A DNA stretch of 64,000 nucleotides, taken from an uncultured Paraglaciecola sp. Its GTDB lineage: Bacteria > Pseudomonadota > Gammaproteobacteria > Enterobacterales > Alteromonadaceae. The notes below the pieces were generated by a model. That model worked only from the letters and a program-made list of their open reading frames with translations, had not been told where the DNA came from and did not search any database. The stretch's first letter is position 1. The number at the start of each line of letters is the position of its first letter. The stretch lies in contig CANMKA010000022.1 in NCBI GenBank assembly GCA_947498355.1, positions 1 through 64,000 on the forward strand. Reading direction: 5' to 3'. Positions 63,993-64,000 of this stretch are shown here, piece by piece. A program made the translations under genes and the position numbers.

Positions 63993-64000
63993 GCTGTAAA

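Overview
This 64-kb window is bacterial chromosome from a marine gammaproteobacterium of the Alteromonadales, most likely Paraglaciecola/Glaciecola or a close relative. The basis is the gene content and order: divergent dnaQ/rnhA, grpE-dnaK-dnaJ, yffB-dapE-M15-DUF2897, a TonB receptor/SapC/flavin-dependent halogenase/cellobiose phosphorylase locus, RmuC, class I fumarase, CysB and MiaE. The genus is inferred; no rRNA or tRNA gene was seen.

0-5.7 kb: a TIGR03503-type membrane protein, dnaQ and rnhA, then a roughly 1.9-kb insert bounded by about 100-bp inverted repeats that holds one broken gene, then a VOC-family protein. 5.7-17.1 kb: a nitrate uptake and sensing regulon, all on the minus strand, in three transcription units: nasT-nasS, narK-(PP2C phosphatase/kinase), and nrtA-nrtB-nrtD-porin. 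Sigma-54 -24/-12 promoters precede all three and NtrC-like sites precede two. The nrtA leader has a two-hairpin/terminator arrangement suited to antitermination by NasT (an ANTAR protein). No nitrate or nitrite reductase lies in the window.

17.1-29.6 kb: housekeeping genes: creA, a DEAD-box helicase, dnaJ/dnaK/grpE with two sigma-32-type promoters, an HPt-REC-REC-GGDEF protein, a 280-bp foldback element, a DnaA-box cluster, a PTS IIA-Glc-like protein that lacks both active-site histidines, yffB, dapE, an M15 peptidase, a tiny DUF2897 gene and a UPF0145 gene.

30-41.4 kb: a cello-oligosaccharide utilisation locus: TonB receptor, SapC, flavin-dependent halogenase, GPH symporter, GH94 cellobiose phosphorylase and a divergent LacI-type repressor. 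Matching TGAAAACGTTTNCA-type operators lie in front of the receptor, the symporter and the repressor. 41.6-53.7 kb: DUF1501/DUF1800 pair, rmuC, class I fumarase, pabB, a Nudix hydrolase, cysB, a small histidine kinase, a coiled-coil membrane protein and a second DEAD-box helicase.

54-58.5 kb: a decayed chromosomal integron. Six or seven short genes, all on the minus strand, are separated by five recognisable attC sites. The array abuts a truncated, frameshifted integron integrase on the plus strand, in the canonical divergent layout. One cassette encodes a protein with a HEPN-like RN-x5-H motif and may be a phage-defence gene. The integrase is cut off by a repeat-rich segment (58.5-59.2 kb) with a (GCTTTT)n microsatellite. 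59.2-64 kb: nitroreductase, DoxX, three FlgO-like lipoproteins and miaE at the edge.
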